From CAYMUL01 sp964393605 (GTDB lineage: Bacteria > Bacteroidota > Ignavibacteria > Ignavibacteriales > Ignavibacteriaceae), in contig CAYMUL010000032.1 of NCBI GenBank assembly GCA_964393605.1, positions 1-39,859 on the forward strand: DNA of 39,859 bases, in the 5' to 3' direction. Position numbers and translations under genes: made by a program. The notes under the pieces are model-generated. The model saw only the letters and a list, made by a program, of their open reading frames with translations, was not told where the DNA came from and searched no databases. Below are positions 1 to 8,554 of the stretch, piece by piece. Each line of letters starts with the position of its first letter. Positions within the stretch are counted from its first letter, which is position 1.

Positions 1-245
1 CTCCATTGTCCATTCCCAACCATTCATTTTTAATTTGTAATTTTTAATTCTTTCCACTTGCTATTAATCGTTGTTATTGAAAAAAAGAGAATGCCACAAA
101 GGCACCAAGACACTAAGGGATTTATTATTCACGATTGTCTCCAAAGGAGTCCGTCGGACAATTCTCCATTCTCCATTCTCCATTGTCCATTGTCCATTGT
201 CCATTGTCCATTGTCAATCATTCATTTTTAATTTGTAATTTTTAA
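1..245. repeat. Intergenic repeat cluster with heptamer tandem array
   Basis: No gene is visible. Bases 161-216 are eight tandem heptamers, three ATTCTCC then four ATTGTCC and a final ATTGTCA. The stretch CATTCATTTTTAATTTGTAA and the following 9 bases occur identically at 21-49 and 219-247, so the heptamer block plus its AT-rich tail is present twice, with a shortened heptamer part at 1-20. Between them lie a CACAAAGGCACCAAGACAC-type motif (94-119) and an inverted-repeat segment (133-162) in which ATTGTC and GACAAT enclose two small hairpins. From memory, sequences of this look are scattered in intergenic DNA of environmental Bacteroidota; that is recollection, not a search result. Confidence 0.75.
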
Positions 246-350
246 TTGCTTAACCCTGTCGAGGTAGAATTTTCTTCACAAATCAAACATAAAACTACAT
301 TGGAACTTGGGGCGGGCTATGGTAAATTTGCACTTCAAATTTGGATACGA
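246..350 (+). pseudogene. Possible methyltransferase remnant in frame before lepA
   Basis: The 35 codons directly before the lepA start are open and in frame with it, and begin right after a TAA at 243-245. They encode TTLELGAGYGKFALQ at about residues 17-31, which resembles motif I (the SAM-binding glycine loop) of class I methyltransferases. LepA proteins start at the MNNIRNF-type sequence at 351, so this segment is not part of LepA. I read it as a short leftover of a methyltransferase gene trapped between the intergenic repeat and lepA. It could also be chance open frame or a genuine upstream region; confidence is low. Confidence 0.3.
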
Positions 351-2144
351 ATGAATAATATCAGAAACTTTTGCATCATTGCGCACATTGATCATGGTAA
401 GTCAACGATTGCAGATAGACTATTAGAACGAACCGGCACAATCACTCAACGCGAATCTAAAGCGCAAGTTTTAGATGATATGGATTTGGAAAGGGAACGC
501 GGGATAACTATTAAATCTCACGCTATACAAATGAAATACAAGTCGATTGATGGCTCAGATTATATTTTAAATTTAATTGATACGCCCGGACACGTAGATT
601 TTTCTTACGAAGTCTCCCGTTCGCTTGCCGCTTGCGAAGGTGCGCTGTTAATTGTTGACGCCGCTCAGGGAATTGAAGCGCAAACAATCAGCAATTTATA
701 TCTTGCAGTCGATGCGGGTTTGGAAATTATTCCCGTCCTAAATAAAATTGATCTTCCTTCGGCGGAGATTGACAAAATTAAACATCAAGTAATAGATTTA
801 ACCGGCGCGAAAGATGAAGATATAATTCTCGCAAGCGCAAAGGCAAGCATCGGCATCGATGAAATACTTGAAGCCGTTGTGCAAAGAGTACCGCCGCCGA
901 AAGGCAATAGTGATGCGCCTTTGCAAGCACTCATATTCGATTCTGTTTTTGATGCATACCGCGGCGCAATTGCCTATGTTAGAATTTTCAATGGTGTTCT
1001 TCACAAAAAAGATAAAATAAAATTCTTCGCACACTCAAAATTGTACGAGGCGGAAGAGATTGGAATTCTTGGCTTAAAAAAAATTGAAACACAAGAATTA
1101 ACTGCCGGCAACGTTGGCTATGTCATTGCGGCAATCAAAGATGTTCACGATACAAAAGTTGGCGACACAATCACACTTTCAAAAGGTGGCGCAAATGCAC
1201 CTCTCCCCGGATATGAAGAAATCAAACCGATGGTGTACAGCGGATTGTATCCGACCAACACAGAAGATTTTGAAGGATTGCGAGATGCGCTTGATAAATA
1301 TAAGTTGAACGATTCTTCTCTTGTCTTTCAACCGGAAACATCTGCCGCGCTTGGTTTTGGTTTTCGTTGCGGATTCCTCGGTTTGCTTCACATGGAAATT
1401 GTACAGGAAAGATTGTTCAGAGAATTTAATCAGTCAATCATTACAACACTGCCGAACGTTGAATATATAGTGACGGACAAGCACGGAGAAAAAGTTATTG
1501 TCGATAACCCCGACCACATGCCTCCGATGGGAGATATTGAAGTTGTTGAAGAACCTTTTGTGAAAGCACAAATTGTTTGTCCGAGCGAATATGTAGGAAG
1601 CATCATGAAACTTTCGATGGATAAGAGAGGCGTGTATAAGAATACAACTTATTTGGATCCGACCCGCGCAGATCTTCAATTTGAATTTCCTCTTTCCGAA
1701 ATTATTTTTGATTATTACGACAAGTTAAAATCAATCTCCCGAGGTTATGCATCGTTTGATTATGAGTTCATCGGATACAGAGAATCTGATCTTGTGAAGC
1801 TCGACATTATGCTTAATTCTGAAGGGGTTGATGCACTTTCGATGATTGTTCACAGAAGCAAAGCATACGATTGGGGAAGAAAAGTTTGCGATAAATTAAA
1901 AGAATTAATTCCGAAACAACTTTTCGAAATTTCTGTGCAAGCCGCAATCGGAACAAAAGTAATATCGAAGTCCGTCATAAAAGCGATGAGAAAAAATGTT
2001 TTGGCAAAATGTTACGGCGGAGATATTACACGTAAACGGAAACTTCTCGAAAAACAAAAAGAAGGAAAGAAGAGAATGAAGCAAGTCGGAAATGTTGAAA
2101 TTCCTCAAGAAGCTTTTTTAGCTGTGTTGCAAATTGATGATTAA
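351..2144 (+). CDS. lepA: Elongation factor 4 (back-translocating ribosomal GTPase LepA)
   Basis: LepA is a translational GTPase that binds the ribosome and helps it recover from stalled or mistranslocated states. The ATG at 351 gives 597 residues, the usual family length; an in-frame TTG at 246 would add 35 residues foreign to the family. Visible motifs are the P-loop AHIDHGKST (residues 11-19), the switch II DTPGHVDF (77-84) and NKID (131-134). The C-terminal part has the LepA-type lysine/arginine-rich end (CYGGDITRKRKLLEKQKEGKKRMK) followed by a short tail. The start lacks a strong ribosome binding site. The signal peptidase gene begins 11 bases after its stop, so the two are probably co-transcribed, as lepA-lepB is in many bacteria. 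Confidence 0.97.
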   Translation: MNNIRNFCIIAHIDHGKSTIADRLLERTGTITQRESKAQVLDDMDLERERGITIKSHAIQMKYKSIDGSDYILNLIDTPGHVDFSYEVSRSLAACEGALLIVDAAQGIEAQTISNLYLAVDAGLEIIPVLNKIDLPSAEIDKIKHQVIDLTGAKDEDIILASAKASIGIDEILEAVVQRVPPPKGNSDAPLQALIFDSVFDAYRGAIAYVRIFNGVLHKKDKIKFFAHSKLYEAEEIGILGLKKIETQELTAGNVGYVIAAIKDVHDTKVGDTITLSKGGANAPLPGYEEIKPMVYSGLYPTNTEDFEGLRDALDKYKLNDSSLVFQPETSAALGFGFRCGFLGLLHMEIVQERLFREFNQSIITTLPNVEYIVTDKHGEKVIVDNPDHMPPMGDIEVVEEPFVKAQIVCPSEYVGSIMKLSMDKRGVYKNTTYLDPTRADLQFEFPLSEIIFDYYDKLKSISRGYASFDYEFIGYRESDLVKLDIMLNSEGVDALSMIVHRSKAYDWGRKVCDKLKELIPKQLFEISVQAAIGTKVISKSVIKAMRKNVLAKCYGGDITRKRKLLEKQKEGKKRMKQVGNVEIPQEAFLAVLQIDD

Positions 2145-2155
2145 CGGAGTGAATA

Positions 2156-2986
2156 TTGAAAACAGGAATTAAAATTTTATTCGCGGCAATATTGCTTGCG
2201 ATTGTTGTAAAAATATTTGCCATCGAAGCATTCACCATTCCAACAACATCGATGGAAAAAACTTTACTCGCGGGCGATTTCATAATTGTGAACAAATTAT
2301 TTTACGGTGCATCAACGGGTACTACGCTTCCGGTTGTGGGCTTTGAAGTTCCTTCATTTCGTTTTCCTTTCATCAGCGAATATAAAAGAGGAGATGTAGT
2401 TGTTTTCAAATCCCCCGGCGGTAAGAATGAGATTGTCGCAAAAGAAAAAATAAATTATGTGAAAAGAATTATCGGGCTTCCCGGAGATACTATTCAAATC
2501 ATCAACGATGAACTATTTGTCAACGGAACTGTAAGGCGTGAACCGTATCTCGAAAATAAAAAAGAGGGTAAAGAAAATAGTTCACAACAATTCAGCGATC
2601 TTTTTCCCGGAAATAAAAGTTGGAATGAAAATAATTTCGGTCCGATTGTAGTTCCCCGAAAAGGAATGAAGGTTGAAATTAATCACGACAATATTGATGA
2701 TTGGAAATTGACAATTGAAAGAGAGCTTGGTTTTGCCGGCGTTTTCGTTTCGAAAAAACAAATTAAGATTGACGGTAAGCCTGCGTTTAATTATACTTTT
2801 AAATATGATCATTATTTTGTTTTGGGGGATAACCGCGACGACAGCATGGATAGCCGCTTCTGGGGCTTCGTCAAAGACGATCAACTAATTGGCAGAGCGA
2901 TGCTTGTCTATTATTCTGTGAATGATGAAAAATCTACTTTGCTTTCGGCAATTCGTTTCGATAGAATATTTAAAGTGATTGAATGA
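2156..2986 (+). CDS. lepB: Signal peptidase I
   Basis: This inner-membrane serine protease removes signal peptides from Sec-exported proteins. The start is TTG at 2156 with GGAG at 2146-2149, six bases upstream. Residues 5-26 form a single membrane anchor. The nucleophile is Ser32 in PTTSMEKT, the general base is Lys103 in YVKRIIGLPGD, and the box E signature GDNRDDSMDSRFWG lies near residues 223-236. The 276-residue length and the variable insert between boxes D and E are normal for Bacteroidota. Its stop overlaps the start of the next gene (ATGA at 2983-2986), which encodes an exported protease, so an operon with lepA and that protease is likely. Confidence 0.95.
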   Translation: MKTGIKILFAAILLAIVVKIFAIEAFTIPTTSMEKTLLAGDFIIVNKLFYGASTGTTLPVVGFEVPSFRFPFISEYKRGDVVVFKSPGGKNEIVAKEKINYVKRIIGLPGDTIQIINDELFVNGTVRREPYLENKKEGKENSSQQFSDLFPGNKSWNENNFGPIVVPRKGMKVEINHDNIDDWKLTIERELGFAGVFVSKKQIKIDGKPAFNYTFKYDHYFVLGDNRDDSMDSRFWGFVKDDQLIGRAMLVYYSVNDEKSTLLSAIRFDRIFKVIE

Positions 2987-4950
2987 TCAAAAAAATATTT
3001 CTTCTTTTGTTCGTCGGTGCAGTTGTTGTTTCGGCGCAGTCAAAATATTTTATTTATTTTAAAGATAAAGGAATTAAAGAATCTCAACTGCTTTCAAAAT
3101 CTTTGCCGGAATATTTTTCTGCGGAGAATAATTTATCACAACGGGCAAATGATCGCCGCAAAACAAACGGTATTGAAATCGATTACAAAGACATTCCTAT
3201 AAAAGAAGAGTACATTCAATCGCTTGAATCACTCGGCGTAAAAATTATTCGAAAATCAAAATGGTTTAACTCGGTCAGTGTAGAATTGAATGCTCGACAA
3301 GTTAAAACTATTTCTTCCCTTTCTTTTGTTGCAAAGATTGAACGAGTGAAAAAATTAATTCGCATAGATGAAGAAGAGAATAAATATTTGTTTAAAGAAA
3401 ATTTTTCTCCTTCCAATATTCAAAATGAATATGGACCGAGTGAAATACAACTTTCTCTTTCTGAAATTATTGCCGCACATAAAAAAGGAATTAAAGGAGA
3501 AAATGTTTTGATCGGCGTGCTTGATTCCGGTTTCGATTGGGAACGACACATCTCTCTTAAAACAAGAAACGTGATTGCCGAATATGATTTTATTTTCAAC
3601 GATACAATCACTGCAAACGAAGCGGTCGATGCGCCAAATCAACATTCGCACGGGACTTTTGTTTTTTCAATTCTCGCGGGAAGTGATTCGGGTAAAATGA
3701 TCGGTGCTGCGCCCAACGCTTCATTTGTTCTCGCAAAGACTGAAGACGTTCGCTCCGAAAAACATATTGAAGAAGATAACTACGTCGCCGCACTTGAATG
3801 GATGGATAGCATCGGCGTTGATATCACAACAAGTTCGCTCGGTTATAATCAATTTGATCCGCCGGAAAATTCTTACACATACGATGATTTAAATGGCAAC
3901 ACAACAATTGTTACCAAAGCCGCAAACATTGCATTTGATAAAGGCATTGTCGTATTCACCGCCGCGGGTAATGAAGGAAACAAGCCATGGGTTTATATCA
4001 TTGCTCCTGCAGACGGGAAAAATGTTATTGCAGTTGGTGCGGTTAATTATAAAAATGAAATTGCAAGTTTTTCCTCGCACGGTCCAACTTCCGATGGAAG
4101 AATTAAACCTGACATTTTAGCAATGGGAGTTTCAGTTGTCGGCGCGGTTGCATCAACGGCTGACGGTTATAGTTCGGGAAATGGAACATCAGCCGCAACG
4201 CCGATTGGCGCGGGTATCGGTGCACTTTTAAAATCTGCTTTTCCTCATCTCTCCAATAAGCAAATTAGAAGCATCATGATTGCAAACAGCGATAACGCGA
4301 ACACTCCGAACAATTTAAGGGGCTATGGATTAACAAAAGCAAAAAGCGCAATCGAGTTTCCGAACATTCATCAAAACAGCTCGCAAACAATTTTAAATAA
4401 AATATTTCTCGATGATAGTTTGATATTCAATTCCCCAAAAGTATATGTTTCTACCGACGGAAAGAATTTCGTTGAAGCAAGTTTGTCAAACGTTGACACA
4501 TTGCGTTACACTTATACATTGAATGGTTATAGTTCAGATCAAAACTTAAATTTTTATTTTACATATAAGCGCGGTTCATCTACCGAAGAAGTTCGCACGC
4601 CGGAAAGTGGAAAAAATTATTTCATGAAGATTGGTGAAGATGAAATTGATGTTCGCTCCGATTTTGTGCCGGAAGATTTTATATTGCTACAAAATTATCC
4701 TAATCCATTTAATAACTTGACGAATATAATTTTTAACGCACCGCGCGCAGAAAGAGTTGAATTGATTATCATTAATTCAATCGGTGAAAAAGTCGGAACA
4801 ATATTTAATGGCGAAGCAATCGCCGGCGAAAATATTGTACAATGGAACGGAAAAAATTCAATCGGCAATCCATGCGCAAGCGGAGTTTATTTTTACATGT
4901 TAAAATATGGGGACAAAGTTCTCGGCAAGCAAATGATTTTGTTGAAGTGA
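2983..4950 (+). CDS. Secreted subtilisin-like (S8) serine protease with T9SS sorting domain
   Basis: An exported peptidase, 655 residues. It has a signal peptide (about 1-18, ending VVVSAQS), an N-terminal propeptide-like region to about residue 150, and an S8 catalytic domain. The triad is Asp181 in GVLDSGFDW, His223 in HSHGTF and Ser403 in GTSAATP, with the oxyanion Asn in AAGNEG. The C-terminal ~85 residues (LLQNYPNPFNN onward, ending GKQMILLK) are a type-A T9SS sorting domain, so the protein is expected to cross the outer membrane and be released or anchored on the cell surface. It overlaps the signal peptidase gene by four bases. Substrate is unknown. Confidence 0.93.
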   Translation: MIKKIFLLLFVGAVVVSAQSKYFIYFKDKGIKESQLLSKSLPEYFSAENNLSQRANDRRKTNGIEIDYKDIPIKEEYIQSLESLGVKIIRKSKWFNSVSVELNARQVKTISSLSFVAKIERVKKLIRIDEEENKYLFKENFSPSNIQNEYGPSEIQLSLSEIIAAHKKGIKGENVLIGVLDSGFDWERHISLKTRNVIAEYDFIFNDTITANEAVDAPNQHSHGTFVFSILAGSDSGKMIGAAPNASFVLAKTEDVRSEKHIEEDNYVAALEWMDSIGVDITTSSLGYNQFDPPENSYTYDDLNGNTTIVTKAANIAFDKGIVVFTAAGNEGNKPWVYIIAPADGKNVIAVGAVNYKNEIASFSSHGPTSDGRIKPDILAMGVSVVGAVASTADGYSSGNGTSAATPIGAGIGALLKSAFPHLSNKQIRSIMIANSDNANTPNNLRGYGLTKAKSAIEFPNIHQNSSQTILNKIFLDDSLIFNSPKVYVSTDGKNFVEASLSNVDTLRYTYTLNGYSSDQNLNFYFTYKRGSSTEEVRTPESGKNYFMKIGEDEIDVRSDFVPEDFILLQNYPNPFNNLTNIIFNAPRAERVELIIINSIGEKVGTIFNGEAIAGENIVQWNGKNSIGNPCASGVYFYMLKYGDKVLGKQMILLK

Positions 4951-5032
4951 GCATTCGAGCGTAAGTCTAAAATTGAATTGTCTATAAATTGGGATTCACT
5001 TAAATTGAATTCGAACTTAATGAAGAACTATT

Positions 5033-5290
5033 ATGAATAACCAAACATTAAATCTCAAATTTGAATCGTTACCGACACAAGCAAAAAATCAAGTGATTGC
5101 GCTCGTGGAATCGCTCTCTAAAAAATATGGATCGATTAAAAAAGGGAAGAAGAAAAATCCAAACTTTTCCGATTCCGAATTTATCGGCATTTGGAAAAAT
5201 AGAAATGAATTTAACGATAGTTCAAGCTGGGTAAGATCAATCCGAAAATCAGAATGGGAAAATGGGTTTGAAAAACTTAATTCTGATTGA
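5033..5290 (+). CDS. VapB-type antitoxin (DUF2281-like)
   Basis: A small 85-residue protein that resembles the DUF2281-like antitoxins paired with PIN toxins in Bacteroidota. The N-terminal half (ESLPTQAKNQVIALVESLSKK) is the usual helical part, followed by a lysine-rich linker. The C-terminal FIGIWKNR...SSSWVRSIRKSEW is the typical toxin-binding tail. The gene overlaps the PIN toxin start by 29 bases, as expected for a coupled antitoxin-toxin pair. It probably neutralises the toxin and represses its own promoter. Family assignment is from memory of the pattern. Confidence 0.8.
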   Translation: MNNQTLNLKFESLPTQAKNQVIALVESLSKKYGSIKKGKKKNPNFSDSEFIGIWKNRNEFNDSSSWVRSIRKSEWENGFEKLNSD

Positions 5291-5657
5291 CACCGATATC
5301 TTAATTGATGCAGGCAGAGGTGAGGGTAAAGCTATTAATAAATTAGAAACATTATCTCTTGATTATAATCTTTCAATTAGTTTGGTAACCGAAATGGAGT
5401 TAATCGTTGGGTGTCGAAATAAAAATGAAATCAAACTCCTAGAAAAATTTCTTCTTTCTTTTCACGTTTTGAACATCACTGAATCAATTTCAAAAACGGC
5501 AAGCAAATTGTTAAAGATTTATAAACTCAGCCATGGTTTATTAATCGCCGATAGTTTAATTGCCGCAACAGCTTTGCAATGGAATGTTCAACTCATAAGC
5601 AAAAACAAAAAAGATTTTAGATTTATCGAAAACCTTAAATTGATCGAATACAAATAA
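5262..5657 (+). CDS. vapC: PIN-domain ribonuclease toxin (VapC family)
   Basis: A 131-residue PIN-domain protein, the expected size for VapC toxins, which are Mg-dependent endoribonucleases cutting tRNA or rRNA. The acidic active-site residues are visible: Asp10/Asp12 in LIDTDILID, Glu44/Glu46 in TEMELIVG, Asp97 in LIADSLIAATA and Asp118 in NKKDF. The start ATG at 5262 lies inside the antitoxin gene, so translation is coupled. The pair sits between a protease and a methyltransferase gene with no obvious functional tie, as is common for mobile toxin-antitoxin units. Confidence 0.9.
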   Translation: MGLKNLILIDTDILIDAGRGEGKAINKLETLSLDYNLSISLVTEMELIVGCRNKNEIKLLEKFLLSFHVLNITESISKTASKLLKIYKLSHGLLIADSLIAATALQWNVQLISKNKKDFRFIENLKLIEYK

Positions 5658-5679
5658 AACCGTACTTGCTTAACTTAAT

Positions 5680-6321
5680 ATGAATATCCTTGATTCATCG
5701 ATTGAAAAATACCTGGTATCAGTTTCAACCACTACTGATGCACTTCTGACTGACATGGAAATATTTGCGAGTGAAAACAATATTCCAATTCTTGATAAAA
5801 ACTCGATTCGCTTTTTAGAAATATTGGTGAAGTCAACTAAACCGAAATCGGTGCTGGAGATCGGTACGGCAATCGGCTATTCTACTATTCGTATTGTAAA
5901 ATGTTTAAGCGATGATTGCAAAATTACTACCATCGAAAAGAGTGGGGACAATATTGTTCATGCAAAGAAATATTTCGCGCGAGCATCAGTCGAGAATAAA
6001 ATCGATTTGCTTTTCGGTGATGCGAAAAATATTCTTCCCGAAATCAGAACTAAGTTTGATTTAATTTTTCTTGATGCGGACAAAAAAGATTATGTCGAAT
6101 TATTCAATTTATCTCTTCCTCTTTTATGCGTCGGCGGAATTTACATCGCCGATAATTTATTGTGGGGCGGATACATCGCCAAAGCCCAAGTTCCAAAAAA
6201 AGAAAAACCGGCTACTGAGCGGATTAAAAAATTTAATGAAATATTTTTAGCAACAGAAAAACTGAATTCAACTATCCTTCCGATTGGTGATGGAATCGGA
6301 TTCGGAGTGAAAGTAAAATGA
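5680..6321 (+). CDS. SAM-dependent O-methyltransferase (Methyltransf_3 / COMT-like)
   Basis: A class I methyltransferase of 213 residues, similar to bacterial catechol/caffeoyl-CoA O-methyltransferases. Motif I is VLEIGTAIGYS (58-68), Glu86 in TIEKS would bind the ribose of SAM, and the metal site is Asp132 in FLDADKKDY with Asp158-Asn159 in ADNLLWGG. The true substrate cannot be told from sequence. Its stop overlaps the next gene by four bases (ATGA at 6318-6321), so the two are translated together. Confidence 0.9.
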   Translation: MNILDSSIEKYLVSVSTTTDALLTDMEIFASENNIPILDKNSIRFLEILVKSTKPKSVLEIGTAIGYSTIRIVKCLSDDCKITTIEKSGDNIVHAKKYFARASVENKIDLLFGDAKNILPEIRTKFDLIFLDADKKDYVELFNLSLPLLCVGGIYIADNLLWGGYIAKAQVPKKEKPATERIKKFNEIFLATEKLNSTILPIGDGIGFGVKVK

Positions 6322-6743
6322 AAATTAAAGACCCAAAAGAATTTATCGAAAATGTAGAAGAGTATTCGAATAATAAAATATTTTGCAAAGATGATGCGCT
6401 AATAATTATTGGTATGGCATCGCGTGAAGATTTAATCACTGTGGATGAACTATCGTTCGCCGCCAAGTATATCAAGGGTTTGATGAGCATTGCGAAATCT
6501 GCTCCAAAAAATCCCGAAGTAACAAACATAGCGCAAATCAATTCCGATTTGAGCGAGAACTTTACGATTTTCAAAAATTATCTTGTCGAGCTATTCAAGA
6601 AAAATGAGGGAGAAGAAACGAATATGTTGCGAGAGAAATATTTGGAGATGAATCGCGAATCATTTTTGAATCTTCAAAAGTTAATTGAAGATTTCAATTG
6701 GATAAAACTATATCTCAATCATCAAAAAAGATCGATTACTTGA
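6318..6743 (+). CDS. Conserved-looking hypothetical protein, coupled to the O-methyltransferase
   Basis: I do not recognise this 141-residue protein. It has no signal peptide or membrane segment, is rich in charged residues and looks largely helical. There are heptad-like stretches near residues 70-135 and a Lys/Asn-rich end. The ATGA overlap with the methyltransferase upstream and the lack of any alternative promoter space make it a real gene and suggest a linked role, for example as a partner or regulator. That is inference from context only. Confidence 0.7.
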   Translation: MKIKDPKEFIENVEEYSNNKIFCKDDALIIIGMASREDLITVDELSFAAKYIKGLMSIAKSAPKNPEVTNIAQINSDLSENFTIFKNYLVELFKKNEGEETNMLREKYLEMNRESFLNLQKLIEDFNWIKLYLNHQKRSIT

Positions 6744-6879
6744 TTGGAAGAACCGAAACGAAAATGTGATCATTTCAAAAATGTTGCCGTCGCTAAAGTA
6801 ATCTTGTCCGTTCGCTGTGAACCTTGTAAAACATCTATTTTATTCGGGAGTAAATAATTCTTTACTTTGAAATCAATTT

Positions 6880-7419
6880 TTACTTTTCATTTTCAAATAT
6901 TTTTCTCAACTCAAAAATTGCAATGCCGTACGCAACCGCCACATTGAGAGATTGCTTTATTCCAAACTGCGGAATCTCAATTGAAAAATCACACAGCGAT
7001 AAAATCTCATCCGAAATTCCTGTAATCTCATTTCCTATAATTAAACAAATCGGAAAATCTTCTTTACCAACCTCATAATATTTTTTTGTTTGAGATGCCA
7101 ATTCAAGCGCAACAATTTTATAGCCCTCGCTTTTCATTTTTTCAATCACAGAAAAAATATTTTTCTCATAAAACCAGCTTACACTTTCGGTTGAACCGAG
7201 TGCAGTTTTCAGAATTTCTTTCTTTGGCGGATGCGGAGTGTAGCCGCATAAATAAAGGCTTTCAATCATTGCGCCATCCGAAGTGCGAAAAATTGAACCG
7301 ACATTGTAATTACTGCGGATGCTATTCAACGCAACGACAACGGGCATCTTCTTTGCTTCGTGCAATGCGGTTAGTTTCAACCGGTTTTTGGAAATCTCGG
7401 CGTGCGAAAGTTTTTTCAT
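6880..7419 (-). CDS. TrmH/SpoU family RNA 2'-O-methyltransferase
   Basis: A SPOUT-fold enzyme that methylates a ribose 2'-OH in tRNA or rRNA using SAM. The three family motifs are visible: motif 1 SNYNVGSIFRT, motif 2 CLIIGNEITGIS and motif 3 IPQFGIKQSLNVAVAYGIA. The start at 7419 gives 179 residues and forms an ATGA overlap with the end of rlmN; a longer reading to 7446 would run into the rlmN coding sequence. There is no N-terminal substrate-binding extension, so it resembles the minimal TrmH/TrmL-sized members. Exact target nucleotide is unknown. Confidence 0.9.
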   Translation of the reverse strand: MKKLSHAEISKNRLKLTALHEAKKMPVVVALNSIRSNYNVGSIFRTSDGAMIESLYLCGYTPHPPKKEILKTALGSTESVSWFYEKNIFSVIEKMKSEGYKIVALELASQTKKYYEVGKEDFPICLIIGNEITGISDEILSLCDFSIEIPQFGIKQSLNVAVAYGIAIFELRKIFENEK

Positions 7420-8483
7420 TTCTGCTTTACCGCAAGCTGACCGCATGCCGCGGCTATATCATCGCCGCGAGTATCGCGCACAAATACCGAAATGTTATTC
7501 AGAATAAGTTCGTCAACAAAATGTTCTATATGTTCTTTGGAGGATGATTCAAGTTTCGAAGACAAACCTTCGGGCGACATATGTTTCAGCGAATTAAAAG
7601 GAATCACATTCACCTTTGACGGTATTCTTTTACACAATTTCGCAAGCGCGGCAATATCTTCTTCCCTATCATTAATTCCTTTCAACATTACATATTCGAA
7701 AGTGATTCGCGTTTTCGTTTCTCTCGCATATCGCTGTACTGCTTCAATATTTTCTTGTAAAGAATATTTTTTATTGATCGGCATAATTTTACTTCGCACA
7801 TCTTCAAAACAGGAGTGAAGCGAGAATGCAAGTTTTACTCCTCGCACAACTTTTGCAAGCTCAAGAATTTTGTGGGGAATTCCCGCAGTCGAAACTGTAA
7901 TCTTTTTCAAACTGATGCCTGTACTTTTTTCATCTGCAAAGATTTTTAATGACTTCACCGTGTTTTCAAAATTTAAGAGAGGTTCGCCCATTCCCATATA
8001 AACTATGTTCGAAATTCGTCTTTCAAAATTTTTTTGAGCAAGTGAATATTGATCAAATATTTCACCGGCGGATAGATTTTTTTTGTAGCCCATTAATCCC
8101 GTTGCACAAAACTTGCAATCGAGCGGACACCCGACCTGAGTTGATAAACAAAGGGTTACGCGGCTTTGCTCGGGAATGATAACAGACTCGATCACGGTGC
8201 TTTCGTTTGTGCGGAAAAGAAATTTTTTTGTTTCACTTTCGCTGGAGATTTGCGAATCAACTAACGAAAGTGCAGTGAGAGAAAATTTTTCCTTCAATTT
8301 TTCGCGCAGTGCTTTGGAAAGATTTAGCATCGAATCAAATTCTTCAACTCGATGATTATAAATCCAATTGAAAATTTGTTCGGCGCGAAATGAAGGCTCC
8401 CCCATTTCTTGCATAATTGATTTGAGTTCTTCCTTATCGTAACCTTTGATGAGGATTTTTGTCGGTGTGGTATTTGCAGTCAT
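7416..8483 (-). CDS. rlmN: Dual-specificity RNA methyltransferase RlmN (radical SAM)
   Basis: RlmN makes 2-methyladenosine at A2503 of 23S rRNA and A37 of some tRNAs. The 355-residue protein has the radical SAM triad Cys119, Cys123 and Cys126 in VGCPLDCKFCATG. Cys112 lies seven residues before it and Cys347 in AAACGQLA, matching the mechanistic Cys118 and Cys355 of the E. coli enzyme. MGMGEPLLN (SAM contact) is also present. The gene overlaps the TrmH-type gene by four bases, giving an RNA-modification operon. A perfect Bacteroidota -7 element (TATATTTG on the minus strand, 8511-8504) lies just upstream, but no convincing -33 element is seen. Confidence 0.96.
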   Translation of the reverse strand: MTANTTPTKILIKGYDKEELKSIMQEMGEPSFRAEQIFNWIYNHRVEEFDSMLNLSKALREKLKEKFSLTALSLVDSQISSESETKKFLFRTNESTVIESVIIPEQSRVTLCLSTQVGCPLDCKFCATGLMGYKKNLSAGEIFDQYSLAQKNFERRISNIVYMGMGEPLLNFENTVKSLKIFADEKSTGISLKKITVSTAGIPHKILELAKVVRGVKLAFSLHSCFEDVRSKIMPINKKYSLQENIEAVQRYARETKTRITFEYVMLKGINDREEDIAALAKLCKRIPSKVNVIPFNSLKHMSPEGLSSKLESSSKEHIEHFVDELILNNISVFVRDTRGDDIAAACGQLAVKQK

Positions 8484-8521
8484 TATTTAAAATATTTTGA
8501 TTGCAAATATAAGAATTGAAT

Positions 8522-8549
8522 GCGCACAGGCTGTAGTTAACCTGTGCGC
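8522..8549 (-). terminator. Rho-independent-like terminator after the T9SS cargo gene
   Basis: GCGCACAGG (8522-8530) and CCTGTGCGC (8541-8549) form a perfect 9-bp GC-rich stem with a 10-base loop, six bases beyond the stop codon of the minus-strand T9SS gene. On the minus strand it is followed by a moderately T-rich stretch (ATTCAATTCTTATATTT). It separates that gene from rlmN. Confidence 0.65.
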
Positions 8550-8554
8550 TAAAA

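Noticed and set aside
161..216. CRISPR-like array
   Set aside because: The units are 7 bases long with no spacers, and no cas genes are present; this is a simple tandem repeat.
246..350. Extended N-terminus for LepA from the TTG at 246
   Set aside because: LepA begins with the MNNIRNF-type sequence at 351, and the preceding 35 residues resemble a methyltransferase motif instead. The shorter form has normal family length.
6849..6866. Terminator between the unknown protein and the TrmH-type gene (AGTAAA/TTTACT)
   Set aside because: A 6-bp AT-only stem without a proper T run is too weak to call.
7086..7547. 153-residue plus-strand open frame
   Set aside because: It runs antisense to the TrmH-type and rlmN genes, both of which carry conserved catalytic motifs.
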